A stretch of 26,883 nucleotides of DNA from a bacterium (GCA_018814245.1 JAHIZN010000009.1:1-26883), one strand, 5' to 3'; positions 1 to 9,562 are shown, counted from the stretch's first letter. Numbers and translations are program-made. Notes: a model not told the origin generated them from the letters alone.

Positions 1-45
1 CATGTTTCCTAAGATATACACCCTTTGTGGCTCTTTCCCTTTTTG
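1..45. repeat. Right half of a truncated inverted-repeat element at the window edge
   Basis: The segment CCTAAGATATACACCCTTTG, followed by TGGCTCTTTCCC, matches the right arm of the elements ending near 19375 and 25213. The left arm would lie outside the window. From here to about 180 I see no coding region or other recognisable signal. Confidence 0.6.
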
Positions 46-180
46 TTGCAATAGCTATTAGCTAACAAGCTCCCAAATCGCTAACTTAAATTGAAGGAAA
101 TTATGATTCCGTTTGAAGCAGCACACACGGCATTGGATGCCCTTCATCCGGCATCACAGAAGTCAGGAGTCAGAATGCAG

Positions 181-375
181 TAACTGCTCAATATCCTGTG
201 GCAATTTTAGGAGGTTGAACTTACTCAGATAGCAAGAATACAGATACAGAGAAGGAACCACAAAGGGTGTAAACACTTAAGAGAAATAATTGCTGACGAT
301 ATAACAAGGTGATTGCAAATGAGAAGAATCTGACAAGGATTGTATGAATGGATTACACCCTTTGTGTTTCTTCTT
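181..375. repeat. MITE-like inverted-repeat element upstream of tssL
   Basis: The left end TAACTGCTCAAT (181-192) is the terminus shared with elements at 7427, 11758, 13121 and 25028. An internal inverted pair, CCACAAAGGGTGTAAA near 258-273 and its complement TTACACCCTTTGTG at 353-366, is also shared with other elements. The matching right terminus (ATTGAGCAGTTA) is not found before tssL, so this copy looks truncated on the right. Confidence 0.65.
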
Positions 376-454
376 CTGTAACATGTTGCACTTGCTACTG
401 GCATGTGCGCACTTAATTTACATTTATTTTCAGCATAAAAAGGGGGTGTCTATA

Positions 455-1138
455 TTGACCTTATACAAACTAACATCACAACTTTTTCTATTTCTTGTTT
501 CGTTCAGGCGCAAGATAAGCAAAGGGGTACCTGTTTCCATATCAGAGATGCGTTCACAGCTCTATCGGATATTTGACGAACAAGAGGCACTGGCACGGCG
601 TGAAATGAGAATGGAACAACTCTATAAAAGGGTAAAATATCCACTTACAGCCTTAGCAGATGAGATCCTTTTGATCTCAAACTGGGAACATGCAGCAGAG
701 TGGAAAGATGAACTCCTTGAAAAGAGGTTATTTGGCACAAGCATATCCGGCTCTGAATTCTTCAAACAGGCTGAGGAACTTTTAAGGTCAAACCTTTCCC
801 ATAAGGATGATATTGAGGTGGCTCAAATATTCTATATCTGTTTGTGCCTTGGTTTCAATGGTAAATATAATGAAGGTAATGATGAGCCTCACAACCTGCG
901 GCTTCGTCTTTACAGGCATCTGCCTGAAAACATCTCTTCAGAAGAGGCAAAACTAACCCCTGAGGCATATCATATTACTCCAACAACAGGTAAAAAACTA
1001 CAACACGTGGTAAATCTTGTACGGGTAGCTATTGTCTGTATTGGTTTCTGTATCCTCTACCTCATTATTAATCAGGCATTGTGGTATGAAACCATAGATG
1101 CTATTCATAGGGTAGTGGAAGAAACTATTGGAAAATAA
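455..1138 (+). CDS. tssL: Type VI secretion system protein TssL (DotU/IcmH family), short form
   Basis: TssL is an inner-membrane protein that pairs with TssM to form the T6SS membrane complex. The family core is clear: a conserved helical cytoplasmic domain containing ALADEILL and a WKDELLEKRLFG-like stretch followed by EFF, then CLCLGFNGKY. One transmembrane helix lies near the C-terminus (VRVAIVCIGFCILYLIINQA), which is the usual tail-anchored topology. There is no C-terminal OmpA/peptidoglycan-binding domain, so this is the short type. I chose the TTG at 455 (227 aa) because AGGGGG at 441-446 sits 8 nt upstream and the protein then begins like other DotU proteins. A GTG at 446 and an ATG at 344 are also in frame, but the ATG lies inside a repeat element and would add an unlike N-terminus. 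It is followed 123 bp later by tssM. Confidence 0.88.
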   Translation: MTLYKLTSQLFLFLVSFRRKISKGVPVSISEMRSQLYRIFDEQEALARREMRMEQLYKRVKYPLTALADEILLISNWEHAAEWKDELLEKRLFGTSISGSEFFKQAEELLRSNLSHKDDIEVAQIFYICLCLGFNGKYNEGNDEPHNLRLRLYRHLPENISSEEAKLTPEAYHITPTTGKKLQHVVNLVRVAIVCIGFCILYLIINQALWYETIDAIHRVVEETIGK

Positions 1139-1152
1139 GAAAGGTAATAGTT

Positions 1153-1229
1153 CACCGCAGGGGCACAGAGAATGGAAACTAATCAGATTACAGATTAGAA
1201 GGCAAGTTTTTCTCTGCGTCTCTGCGGTT
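1153..1229. repeat. Inverted repeat in the tssL-tssM spacer
   Basis: ACCGCAGGGGCACAGAGAA at 1154-1172 is nearly complementary to TTCTCTGCGTCTCTGCGGT at 1210-1228. This is a dispersed intergenic repeat type seen in many environmental genomes. It fills most of the 123 bp between tssL and tssM. Confidence 0.65.
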
Positions 1230-1261
1230 AGCTAACCTGTTACTACGAAAGGAGAGCAATT

Positions 1262-4200
1262 ATGCAAACATTTTTTGGACTTTTAAGCCGTCTTCCGTTT
1301 CTTGCACAGATAATACCTGGTTTTGTGATCATGCTCATCATTATAAGTTGCATTTATATGAAATTTGGGTCAAAAATCGGTAATATAGTACTGATAGTGC
1401 TGCTGATAATTATCTTTTTACTTCTGATAGTCAATCTTCTTGTCAAATTACAACGAAAAAAGAAAGAGTCTTCTTTCGCTAAAGAGCTGCAGGAAGATTC
1501 ACAAAAACAAAGGGTGAGTAAGGTAGAGATTCAGCAGGCAATTGCAGAAATTTCACAACGATGGTCAGCAGCAGTAGCTGAGCTTAAAAAAGCTGGGATG
1601 ACACTTTATTCCCTGCCATGGTATCTATTGGTTGGAGAACCACAATCTGGCAAAAGTACTACCCTGCAACACTCAGAGATTGAATTTCCTGTAGGGACAG
1701 AAGCCCTTTCAGGGACAGGCGGAACACGAAATTGCGACTGGTGGTTTACTAATGAGGCTGTTATTCTTGATACTGCCGGCAGGTTTACCTTTCAGGAAGA
1801 AAATGCACCGGATAAGGATGAATGGAATGGTTTTCTTAACCTCTTGAAGCGTCATCGAGCCAATTGTCCAATAAATGGGGTGATTATGGTTATTCCTGCT
1901 ACCTCACTCTTAGAAGACAGCATGGAAGAACGAGAGGCAAAGGCAAAGAATATCAGACAAAAACTCTTTCACATCCAGGAGGTTATGGGCATTCGGTTCC
2001 CTGTTTTTCTTTTGATTACAAAGGCAGACCATATCCTTGGCTTTACTGAATTCTTTTCAAAGGTTACTGCTGCTCAGCAAAGACAGATGCTTGGCTGGTC
2101 AAATTCAGCCCAGATTGATAAACCGTATGCTTCGGAAAGTTTTTCAGAAACATTTAAGAACCTCTGTAACGAGATCCATAAATGGAGGCTTAAGTTTATT
2201 GGTGAAGAAATCAATCAGAGCCTTGTTGACAAGCTGTTTATATTTCCTGAGGAATTGGAATCTTTGAATGAGCCGCTTCAAGAATATCTGAACATTATAT
2301 TCGTTACAGACAAGTTTCATGAACCACTGTTTTTCAGGGGGTTCTATTTTTCAAGTGCTCTGCAACAGGGACGGCCGGTTGCAAGGGCATGCAGACAGTT
2401 GTTGGGTGAAGAAGGGATTGATGCCAATATTATAGAGGAGCTTGAGCAGGTATTCAAAAAGCAACGGGCATTCTTTATACGAGATTTTTACTCAAAAAAG
2501 GTCTTTCAAGAGCAGGGATTGGTAGTGCGATTGTCCAAATCTCAGGAAAGGGATCAGATTATCAGACAACTTATCTGGGTCGGCGGGGGAACAATTGCCA
2601 TGCTATCCTTATTCCTGCTTATATGGGGAGTGATTACATTCAAAAGAGATATTGCTCCAGCATTAGACACAGTGGTAGAGGCTAAGGAATTGTTGAAAAA
2701 GAGTACGGTTCCATCCATTATAGAATCATTTAAGATAAGCAGTGCCCTTTCCATACAACGAAAGCGGATTCAGGGTTCTCATGTTTCAATCATGTTCTTC
2801 AAGGGAAAAGAGAATGATGTTACAAGGGATATAAAACTAATGCATGAACATGTATTTATCAAGGGATGTCTGCATCCCTTGATACAGTCTGTTGAAGAAA
2901 GGCTTGTGGAGATTAAATGGGAAGAGTCTTCGGATGAACATTTTAATAAATTTGTATCTGCATTAAAAGAGTATATTCTATGGTGGAGTGTTTCTGAATC
3001 TCCGGAATCAGCAACAAAAAAACAGCTTTCCCAGTTATCTGCACTCTCTTTTGTTGAATTTTGTCAATCCACCTCCGGGATTGCAGGCAGCAGCTATGCC
3101 TCTGAAAGGGTTGATGAATGGATAGGAAATAAAGGATTTTCAAGAGACAAGGCAGAAGAGGAGTTTAAGTATCTTCTCCAGAATGAGAAGACAAATCCTA
3201 CAGGGTTATTGAGCAAATCTACATATGAAAGGGTAATAGAGCCCTCTTTAGAAAATTTTGAAAAATACTGGGAGATTCAAAGGCTTGAAGGGGTAGGTTG
3301 GTGGTTCAAGCTTATTGATGCCGTAAAAAAAACGGATGATATTTATCAGAACATCTTGGCACCAGGCTACGAGGATAAAGAGACAAGGGAAACAATCCAG
3401 ATGTTTCTGGAAAGATGTAAACCGTTTAATGCAGGGATTAAAGATATCTCTCAACACCTTACGGATAATGTTCCGATTTATCAGAAAAATATTGATACTG
3501 CGTTCAGAAGAATATGTAAAAATTGTGTCAGGCTCTATGATAGCTTGCTTCCATCCGGGATAGCAAACAGCAGGATAGAGGAGACAATTAACAGACAAAA
3601 AGAAAGAACTATCAAGCAAATTCAGGAGGAATATACTGCCTTTATTGAAAAAGGTATCTACGAATATCCACATATTGTTACTGTAGAGGGAGAGGGTACT
3701 GATAAAGCAACAAAGACAACAAAACAAAAGATACTTTCTTCATCACTCTCTGAGGAAGCAAAAACAATAGCCGACATTCTTGAAAGGGTTTATGTCTATG
3801 CTGATATTTATCCATCTGAAGAAGATGAAAACGAATTTCAGAAAAAACTGTATGAGTTTAAGGAGAATGTCAAGGATAATCCCAAAGGGGTAAATAAATA
3901 CCTTCAGCAGTGGCATGAGGAACAGATGAAGCAACGCGATGAGATTATAGATATTGTAAACAAGCTGAACGATATCGAATTCCATGAGAAGTGGCACGAA
4001 AAGAATCTGGAAGAGATAATGAGAAGGATTGCATCCCTTGCCCTTCAGGAACGGGATTCAATGGCTATATCAGCAGTTTACAAAGAGGATGCATCCAGCG
4101 GCGGAGGGGCAAAAAAGGGAGGGGGCGGAAAGGCAAAAGCAGAGACAACCTATGACTTTATTGCCCTTAGAAAAAGTCTGTCTGAACAAAATGCTATGTT

Positions 4201-6154
4201 GGCTGTGTTTGATTCTTCTAATCCGAAGACATATACACAGGTGTTGAATAAGGTATTGCGAGAACTCTATCAGTATCTTAATCATTGGTTGCATGTATAT
4301 CAAAAATTTGAGCCTGGTAATAAATTAATGACAGCTAAAGACTGGAAAAGTTTTTATTTGCTGACATCTTCCGTGAAGAAAAACTTGATTGATACAGAAT
4401 GTGAACCATTGAAGGGGTTTTTCAGGAATATGCCGTATCAAGAGATGAAAAGCCTTATTGCTGAAACGCCTGAGGCTCAAAATGATCCGGACATCAGGTC
4501 TGCCTTTGGAAAATTAGAAAAAATTACCATGGCATATCAGCGAGGTGAGATAGATTCTCTGTCAGCAGCGTGTGATGAGTTTACAGAATATGTCCTGAAG
4601 CTTGGTCATTCTCCAATTGATGCATGGGACAAGGTATGTAAAAAGGCAGAAGGGTTAAATGCTATAAGCAGGTTCAAAAAGACACACAAATCAATTCAGA
4701 ACGAATTGATTGTTGGACGGCTTGGAGAGATTGAGAAAAGGGCATTTTTCCTCCTGAGAAAAGGGCTTAAAAAGGATGTGACCAAGGATGTGGGGATGTT
4801 AAACGAAAAGGATGTTTCAGGGATACCTGTGAAGTTTACCCTCGAATTCTGTAAAAGTACCCTTCCTGAGATGGATCGGCCATCTTCAGTCAAATACCTG
4901 CAAGAATATACTAATTATTGGCAGAATGTATACAGTAATTTTATCCCGGGCAAAACACTTATTAACGCAGCGAACTGGAATGAGTTTCATCACAATATCA
5001 GCAGCATGAGGACAGCTCTTATAGATTCTAATGATTCACTACCAGCACTTTTGCTTAAGAATATGAATTATAAAGAAATGGAAAATATCATCAACAGTAT
5101 CCCTGAGGCTGCTGCTGACCCTAAGATTAAAGCCAATCTCAAAAAACTTGAAAAAGTCCTTATTGAATATCAATTAAGGGATACACTTGCTGATATGGAA
5201 AAGGCAGGGAGTCAGTTTACAAATTGTATCTCAAGCCTTGATGGGCTTGCCTTAATGGCATGGAGTCAGCTGACTGCTGGTGAGGTAAATATTAATGAGA
5301 TGCGGGCATTTACTACCATTAAAAGGCACCATAATGGGTTGGAACACGAGTTACTCATGACCCGACTTGAGGATATTGAGGAAAAAGCCTTTCAACTCTT
5401 GAGAAATGATGTCAATGCTAAGTTTATTCCTGAATGGAATAATTTGATGCAAGAATACAAGACAAAATTAGAGGGTAAATTCCCGTTTAAGGATTTTTCA
5501 AAAAATGATGCAGAGACTGAAAAATTTAAGTTCCAGATACCCTGCGTAGAACTCAGTGATTTGAAGGAATTCCTGATGGATGCAAATGGTCTTGAGGGAT
5601 TGATAAATAAATTTAATCTGTCCCCCATACTCTCAAATAAGGTTGACCAATTAGACTTTCCCGGGGATGAAAAGCATAAAAGGTTTATCGTTCAATGCCT
5701 GAGACTGAAAGACTTTCTTTATGAGCAGAATGAGGAAAAGAGTCATAATGTTGAGATAAGCTTCTCCTCAAAGATAAGAAGCCCGGGAACAATTCCAATT
5801 GGACAGAGGTTTACCATTTGTCGACTCACAGCACCCGGAGGAATCAGGATTACCTTTCGGGAAAGCAGTCAGTCCAAGCAGCAGATATGGCGGTTAACAA
5901 AGGGAGGGGAATGCCTGAGCATACGAGGGATAAATGAACAAACAGGACAGGAAAGGGTATTGGAGGTTTATGGAGGGGCAATGTCGTTTCTGTCGTATAT
6001 CACGATCATGGGTAAACCCCTGAAGGAATCCAAACGCAAACAATGGGTAATTCCCATAAAACTCCCTGACACTGAGGTTTCCGGAGGGAGTGTATATGGC
6101 AAGCTCGAGGTTAAGTTCTCAGAGCCTGTGCCAAAGATGCCTGTATTTGAGTAA
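1262..6154 (+). CDS. tssM: Type VI secretion system protein TssM (IcmF family), unusually long
   Basis: TssM is the large inner-membrane subunit that spans the periplasm and joins TssL to the outer-membrane side of the T6SS. Two N-terminal membrane helices lie at about residues 15-60. A GTPase-like cytoplasmic domain follows, with Walker A GEPQSGKS (125-132), Walker B DTAG (170-173) and a TKAD motif (253-256). A third membrane helix is at about 439-460, then a long helical periplasmic region, and the last ~150 residues form the beta-rich IcmF C-terminal domain. At 1630 aa it is much longer than the usual ~1100-1300. The excess is explained by a Gly/Lys linker (945-960) and a tandem helical module whose copies start near 1007 and 1218. 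The start has AAAGGAG at 1248-1254. The TAA stop coincides with the first bases of the repeat element at 6152. Confidence 0.95.
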   Translation: MQTFFGLLSRLPFLAQIIPGFVIMLIIISCIYMKFGSKIGNIVLIVLLIIIFLLLIVNLLVKLQRKKKESSFAKELQEDSQKQRVSKVEIQQAIAEISQRWSAAVAELKKAGMTLYSLPWYLLVGEPQSGKSTTLQHSEIEFPVGTEALSGTGGTRNCDWWFTNEAVILDTAGRFTFQEENAPDKDEWNGFLNLLKRHRANCPINGVIMVIPATSLLEDSMEEREAKAKNIRQKLFHIQEVMGIRFPVFLLITKADHILGFTEFFSKVTAAQQRQMLGWSNSAQIDKPYASESFSETFKNLCNEIHKWRLKFIGEEINQSLVDKLFIFPEELESLNEPLQEYLNIIFVTDKFHEPLFFRGFYFSSALQQGRPVARACRQLLGEEGIDANIIEELEQVFKKQRAFFIRDFYSKKVFQEQGLVVRLSKSQERDQIIRQLIWVGGGTIAMLSLFLLIWGVITFKRDIAPALDTVVEAKELLKKSTVPSIIESFKISSALSIQRKRIQGSHVSIMFFKGKENDVTRDIKLMHEHVFIKGCLHPLIQSVEERLVEIKWEESSDEHFNKFVSALKEYILWWSVSESPESATKKQLSQLSALSFVEFCQSTSGIAGSSYASERVDEWIGNKGFSRDKAEEEFKYLLQNEKTNPTGLLSKSTYERVIEPSLENFEKYWEIQRLEGVGWWFKLIDAVKKTDDIYQNILAPGYEDKETRETIQMFLERCKPFNAGIKDISQHLTDNVPIYQKNIDTAFRRICKNCVRLYDSLLPSGIANSRIEETINRQKERTIKQIQEEYTAFIEKGIYEYPHIVTVEGEGTDKATKTTKQKILSSSLSEEAKTIADILERVYVYADIYPSEEDENEFQKKLYEFKENVKDNPKGVNKYLQQWHEEQMKQRDEIIDIVNKLNDIEFHEKWHEKNLEEIMRRIASLALQERDSMAISAVYKEDASSGGGAKKGGGGKAKAETTYDFIALRKSLSEQNAMLAVFDSSNPKTYTQVLNKVLRELYQYLNHWLHVYQKFEPGNKLMTAKDWKSFYLLTSSVKKNLIDTECEPLKGFFRNMPYQEMKSLIAETPEAQNDPDIRSAFGKLEKITMAYQRGEIDSLSAACDEFTEYVLKLGHSPIDAWDKVCKKAEGLNAISRFKKTHKSIQNELIVGRLGEIEKRAFFLLRKGLKKDVTKDVGMLNEKDVSGIPVKFTLEFCKSTLPEMDRPSSVKYLQEYTNYWQNVYSNFIPGKTLINAANWNEFHHNISSMRTALIDSNDSLPALLLKNMNYKEMENIINSIPEAAADPKIKANLKKLEKVLIEYQLRDTLADMEKAGSQFTNCISSLDGLALMAWSQLTAGEVNINEMRAFTTIKRHHNGLEHELLMTRLEDIEEKAFQLLRNDVNAKFIPEWNNLMQEYKTKLEGKFPFKDFSKNDAETEKFKFQIPCVELSDLKEFLMDANGLEGLINKFNLSPILSNKVDQLDFPGDEKHKRFIVQCLRLKDFLYEQNEEKSHNVEISFSSKIRSPGTIPIGQRFTICRLTAPGGIRITFRESSQSKQQIWRLTKGGECLSIRGINEQTGQERVLEVYGGAMSFLSYITIMGKPLKESKRKQWVIPIKLPDTEVSGGSVYGKLEVKFSEPVPKMPVFE

Positions 6155-6472
6155 GCGTTCAGCCGGTGGTTCTTTCCCTTTTTCGCTCGCAATTGTGAAA
6201 GTAGAGACGCAACATTTTGCGACCTGTGCAATTAGAAACAGGGAATATATCCGCAGATTTCGCAGATTATCGCAGATTAAAAGATAATTGCCAGAGGTGC
6301 TCTCCTCTGTAAGACAAATTCAACGACTAAGGGTGTTCGGTGAACCTGTAGAGACATGGTAGAGACGCAATATCTTGCGTCTCTACTGTTATATGCCTTT
6401 CAGATTTTTTCTGATAATCTGTGAAATCTGTGTAATCTGCGGATTAGATCTTAGCTGACAGCTGAACGCTTA
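6152..6472. repeat. MITE-like element with TAAGCGTTCAGC ends, covering the tssM stop codon
   Basis: The left end TAAGCGTTCAGC (6152-6163) is the exact complement of GCTGAACGCTTA (6461-6472). The element contains a second inverted pair built from ATCCGCAGATT-type repeats (about 6249-6282 against 6411-6445) and a perfect hairpin at 6359-6386. It fills the whole 341-bp spacer before tagF, in which no gene is seen. Confidence 0.75.
6359..6386. repeat. Perfect 12-bp hairpin
   Basis: GTAGAGACGCAA (6359-6370), loop TATC, then TTGCGTCTCTAC (6375-6386). It is not followed by a strong T tract, so a terminator role is possible but unproven. A related hairpin with a different inner stem is at 11808. Confidence 0.8.
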
Positions 6473-6495
6473 CATAGCTGCAAGAGGATTAACCT

Positions 6496-7464
6496 ATGTT
6501 CAAAAAAATAGCTGAAATATTGGGCTTTAATCAGAAGATATTAATATCCTGCTATGGCAAACTACCTGTGTATAAGGACTTTATCTTTATCAGCACAGAT
6601 GCTCGGGAGACATATTACTTTAAGGAATGGATGGATAAGGGATTCGGGAAGAGTCAGGATAAAGGGTTGTCATCTGCAGGTTATCGAATACTGATAGCCT
6701 TCCCGCAACAGAGGAATATTGTTGTTGCCTCTATATGGAACAGCTCTGATACAGGCGGATTGAGACAATTCCCATTTGCATTTTTTGTAGTACTTCCAAG
6801 GGGTGTGTTAAAAGATACCGGAATAAATACACTGGTTCCAATATGGGAAGCCTTAGAGGGATATTATGCTGCTGTAAATGAGGTGAAAGATATCTCGGAG
6901 TTTTATAAAAAATATCGGGGCTTGAGTCTGGATATTAAAGATATGGAGCCGTCAACAGATATTTCTGAGCAGCTGCAGCATATTTCCATAGATGTACTTA
7001 GGGAATCTTTATTTAAGGAAAATAGCAGGCAATGCTGGCACAATCTGTTGCAGGATATATCTACCATACTCACATTGCCCCAGACAGTAAATGGCAGAGA
7101 GGTTGATATTGCCTTAAGACTACCATTAGCAATTTCAATAGATATACCCTTGCAGATAGAGATGTGGATACGGCTTATCCGGGCAAACTTTCCCGGGCAA
7201 CTTCCGATACCAACCATCCTTTTCCCTCAAAAGGGTGAGGCAGGTGATTTATTGTCATGCAATATACTCTGGCGTAATCCGAGTCATGATGATACACAAC
7301 TACTTGGAAATGATATTGGTGAATATCAACATGTGATGGATCTAACTCAAATCACAGGGGAGGGTTCAGGAAACTTAATGATAGAGGGGATTAAAACCAT
7401 GGCAGATATGTCGCAGTACCAATTTGTAATTGCTCAATATCCTGTGGCAATTCCAGAAAATTGA
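6496..7464 (+). CDS. tagF: Type VI secretion-associated protein TagF
   Basis: TagF is a post-translational regulator of T6SS; in Pseudomonas it represses assembly and works beside the Fha/PpkA/PppA phosphorylation switch. The N-terminal signature of the family is visible: CYGKLPVYKDFI near residues 19-30, then a WMDKGF segment matching the usual W..WL..G pattern. At 322 aa it is longer than the basic ~230-aa domain, and I cannot name the C-terminal part. AAGAGGA lies about 7 nt before the ATG. The last 12 codons (from Val311) lie within the element that starts at 7427, so the C-terminal tail and TGA stop are repeat-derived. Neighbours are tssM and tssA, with the PpkA/PppA pair three and four genes downstream. 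Confidence 0.85.
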   Translation: MFKKIAEILGFNQKILISCYGKLPVYKDFIFISTDARETYYFKEWMDKGFGKSQDKGLSSAGYRILIAFPQQRNIVVASIWNSSDTGGLRQFPFAFFVVLPRGVLKDTGINTLVPIWEALEGYYAAVNEVKDISEFYKKYRGLSLDIKDMEPSTDISEQLQHISIDVLRESLFKENSRQCWHNLLQDISTILTLPQTVNGREVDIALRLPLAISIDIPLQIEMWIRLIRANFPGQLPIPTILFPQKGEAGDLLSCNILWRNPSHDDTQLLGNDIGEYQHVMDLTQITGEGSGNLMIEGIKTMADMSQYQFVIAQYPVAIPEN

Positions 7465-7589
7465 AAGGTAATGCCTCAGTTATCAGTGGTAACCGCAGGC
7501 TTATATCCTTGCGTAAAATACCGCAACCTAAAGGAGGGAGCCCCTCTGGCAGTTGCGACTACCAATTTCCACCGATTATTGAGCAATTA
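7427..7589. repeat. MITE-like element with TAATTGCTCAAT ends, overlapping the 3' end of tagF
   Basis: The left end begins TAATTGCTCAAT (7427-7438) and the right end is the complementary ATTGAGCAATTA (7578-7589). The match continues imperfectly inward for about 27 bp (TCCTGTGGCAATT against AATTTCCACCGA). The tagF stop codon (7462-7464) is inside the element. It occupies almost the entire spacer before tssA. Confidence 0.8.
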
Positions 7590-7610
7590 CCTTACAAGCA
7601 GGGGTGAACG

Positions 7611-9188
7611 ATGAATATTGAAATTTACATACAGCCTATCAATGATAATTCGCCGTCTGGCATGGATACCAAATATGACGGTGAATACCAGGAAATAGCC
7701 AATGAGATTCAAAAGCTTACAGCGATGAGCTCTGCTAAGGATGCCATCAATTGGGATAAGGTGGTTGATTTAAGTCAGAAGATACTGACAGAAAAGTCGA
7801 AAGACTTGACCATTATAGGTTTTCTGTGTGTAGGATTATTCAAAAAGGAGGGGTATCAGGGTGTATGTGATGGGCTCAGGATATATTGTCATGTTTTAGA
7901 GAATTTCTGGGATAGCTTATTCCCTCAAAAGCTAAAGGCACGAAAACTGGCTATAGAGTGGCTGGACCAAAGGCTGGGAGATCTTATAGTTCGCAGCCCT
8001 TCTCCAAAGGAATCACAAGCCGTTCTGGATGCTTCTGAATTGATCAAGAGGCTTAATGAATTGATTCAGGAAAGGTTTACAGAACAGAGACCATCCATAC
8101 CTAATCTGATTAGCGGATTTTCAAAACAGGTAGAGGGCATACAATCTCTATCCACGGCAGAAGAGCCCAAACCCCAGGAGATTGGCAAACAACAGGGAAC
8201 TCCTGCAGAGGTTCCTTTGATAACATCGCCAGCCATTGAATCTGTTGCAGCACCAACTACAATGGCAATACCATCTTCAGCATCGATTCCTCAGGGAAAT
8301 ACTGAGATTATCAATGCTATTCGACAGATGGCATCATCCCTACGAGCAAATAATCCGCAAGATCCCTTGCCATATCGCCTTCTACGATGTATCAAATGGG
8401 ATATTGTGTATAGCATTCCGACTGCAGGCAAGGATGGAAGAACAAAGATTCCTGCCCCAAAAACTCAGGTGAGTGATAGCCTTAAGGCTCTAATTGAGGC
8501 AGGCAACTGGTTAGCCTTGATTGAGAAAGCTGAAAATACCTTTCAGGATGCAGGCAATACCTTTTGGCTTGATCTCCAGAGAATGACTTATAATGGACTC
8601 ATGTCTATGGGGTATGAAAATACAGCCAGAATAATAGCCTCAGAGACAGAGGCTTTTTTGAATAGGTTGCCGGGGATCATAGATTTAAGCTTTTCTGATG
8701 GAACATCATTTGCAGATGAAGAGACCATGCAGTGGATATCACTACAAGTCGTATCAGTGAGTTATGAACAGCTTCATGCTGAAGAAATCAGCGGTGAGGA
8801 TGATGATACAGATTTGCAGGAGGCACTTGAGCTAATCACTCAACGAAATCTTGAGGGGGCGTTGAAGGTATTGCAACAGGGAATAAATCAGCAGACTTCA
8901 CATAAGAAAAGGTTTATACGGCGATTAGCTGCTGGAAAATATTGCTTGCAACTCGGACAAACAGAATGGGCAAAAGCGATTCTGGAGGGATTGGATAAAG
9001 AGATTGACACCATCTCTCTTACATCGTGGGAACCAGAGAGTTGTGTTCAGGTATGGACGGCTTTATACCAATGCTATCAAAAACTGATAATACTGAAAAA
9101 GTCTGGTGATGAAAATGCTATGAAACAGTCTATGGAGAAAATCCGAATTATGCTGTTTCAACATAATATTAGAGCGGGAATCGACTAA
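7611..9188 (+). CDS. tssA: Type VI secretion system protein TssA (ImpA N-terminal and VasJ-type C-terminal domains)
   Basis: TssA proteins organise baseplate assembly and sheath/tube polymerisation. Residues ~1-125 match the ImpA N-terminal domain: PINDNSPSGMD near the start, then DWxxV-like NWDKVVDLSQKIL, SKDLTIIGFL and a W-containing LENFWDSLFP segment. A variable linker rich in Pro/Ala/Thr (~180-240) follows. The C-terminal half has the VasJ-type pattern DPLPYRLLRCIKWD, AGNWLALIEKAE and FWLDLQRM, so this is a VasJ-type TssA rather than one with a short ring-forming terminus. Length 525 aa is normal for that class. AGGGGT at 7600-7605 supports the ATG. The stop TAA (9186-9188) is also the first bases of a dispersed repeat, TAAGATTTAATCCGCAG. 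Confidence 0.92.
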   Translation: MNIEIYIQPINDNSPSGMDTKYDGEYQEIANEIQKLTAMSSAKDAINWDKVVDLSQKILTEKSKDLTIIGFLCVGLFKKEGYQGVCDGLRIYCHVLENFWDSLFPQKLKARKLAIEWLDQRLGDLIVRSPSPKESQAVLDASELIKRLNELIQERFTEQRPSIPNLISGFSKQVEGIQSLSTAEEPKPQEIGKQQGTPAEVPLITSPAIESVAAPTTMAIPSSASIPQGNTEIINAIRQMASSLRANNPQDPLPYRLLRCIKWDIVYSIPTAGKDGRTKIPAPKTQVSDSLKALIEAGNWLALIEKAENTFQDAGNTFWLDLQRMTYNGLMSMGYENTARIIASETEAFLNRLPGIIDLSFSDGTSFADEETMQWISLQVVSVSYEQLHAEEISGEDDDTDLQEALELITQRNLEGALKVLQQGINQQTSHKKRFIRRLAAGKYCLQLGQTEWAKAILEGLDKEIDTISLTSWEPESCVQVWTALYQCYQKLIILKKSGDENAMKQSMEKIRIMLFQHNIRAGID

Positions 9189-9562
9189 GATTTAATCCGC
9201 AGATTACGCATATTACGCAGATTATCAGAAAAATGGGGAAAATCTCATCTTTTTTTTCTCTTCCTCTGCGATCTTTGCGAATTCTCTGCGACCTTTGCGG
9301 GAATCTTTCGACCTGTGCGGTTGTGGATAATTACATCAAAATTATTTGTGCTTTTGGTAGCCGCAGGCTTCAAGCCTGCGTATAATAACGCAACAACCGC
9401 ATAGGTCGAATTTGTTTCTGTGTAGGGGCAGGCCCCTGTGCCTGCCCTGATATGTGGCAACCATGTGGGCAGAGGGCAACCACGGGGGGTTGCCCCTACT
9501 GTGGCTTAATACGACAACCGCACAGGTGGGAATCTTTTTTCCATCTGGATTGGATTGATTTT
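9186..9562. repeat. Composite repeat block between tssA and ppkA
   Basis: The 388-bp spacer has no gene. It starts with TAAGATTTAATCCGCAGATT, which recurs at 15919-15938, and ends with a GGATTGATTTTA that weakly mirrors it. Inside, ACCTGTGCGGTTGT (9311-9324) pairs exactly with ACAACCGCACAGGT (9514-9527), and again with one mismatch near 9394-9409. Three small hairpins are nested within: 9362-9380, 9426-9447 and 9474-9495. The last two are the common GGGCAGGC/GCCTGCCC and GGGCAACC/GGTTGCCC intergenic types. Confidence 0.65.

Noticed and set aside
344..454. Upstream ATG extension of tssL
   Set aside because: The ATG and its first codons lie in the right arm of the repeat element at 181-375, and the added residues do not resemble a TssL N-terminus.
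3248..3727. 159-residue antisense open frame inside tssM
   Set aside because: The sense strand encodes conserved TssM throughout; the antisense frame is a Phe/Leu/Ile-rich shadow.
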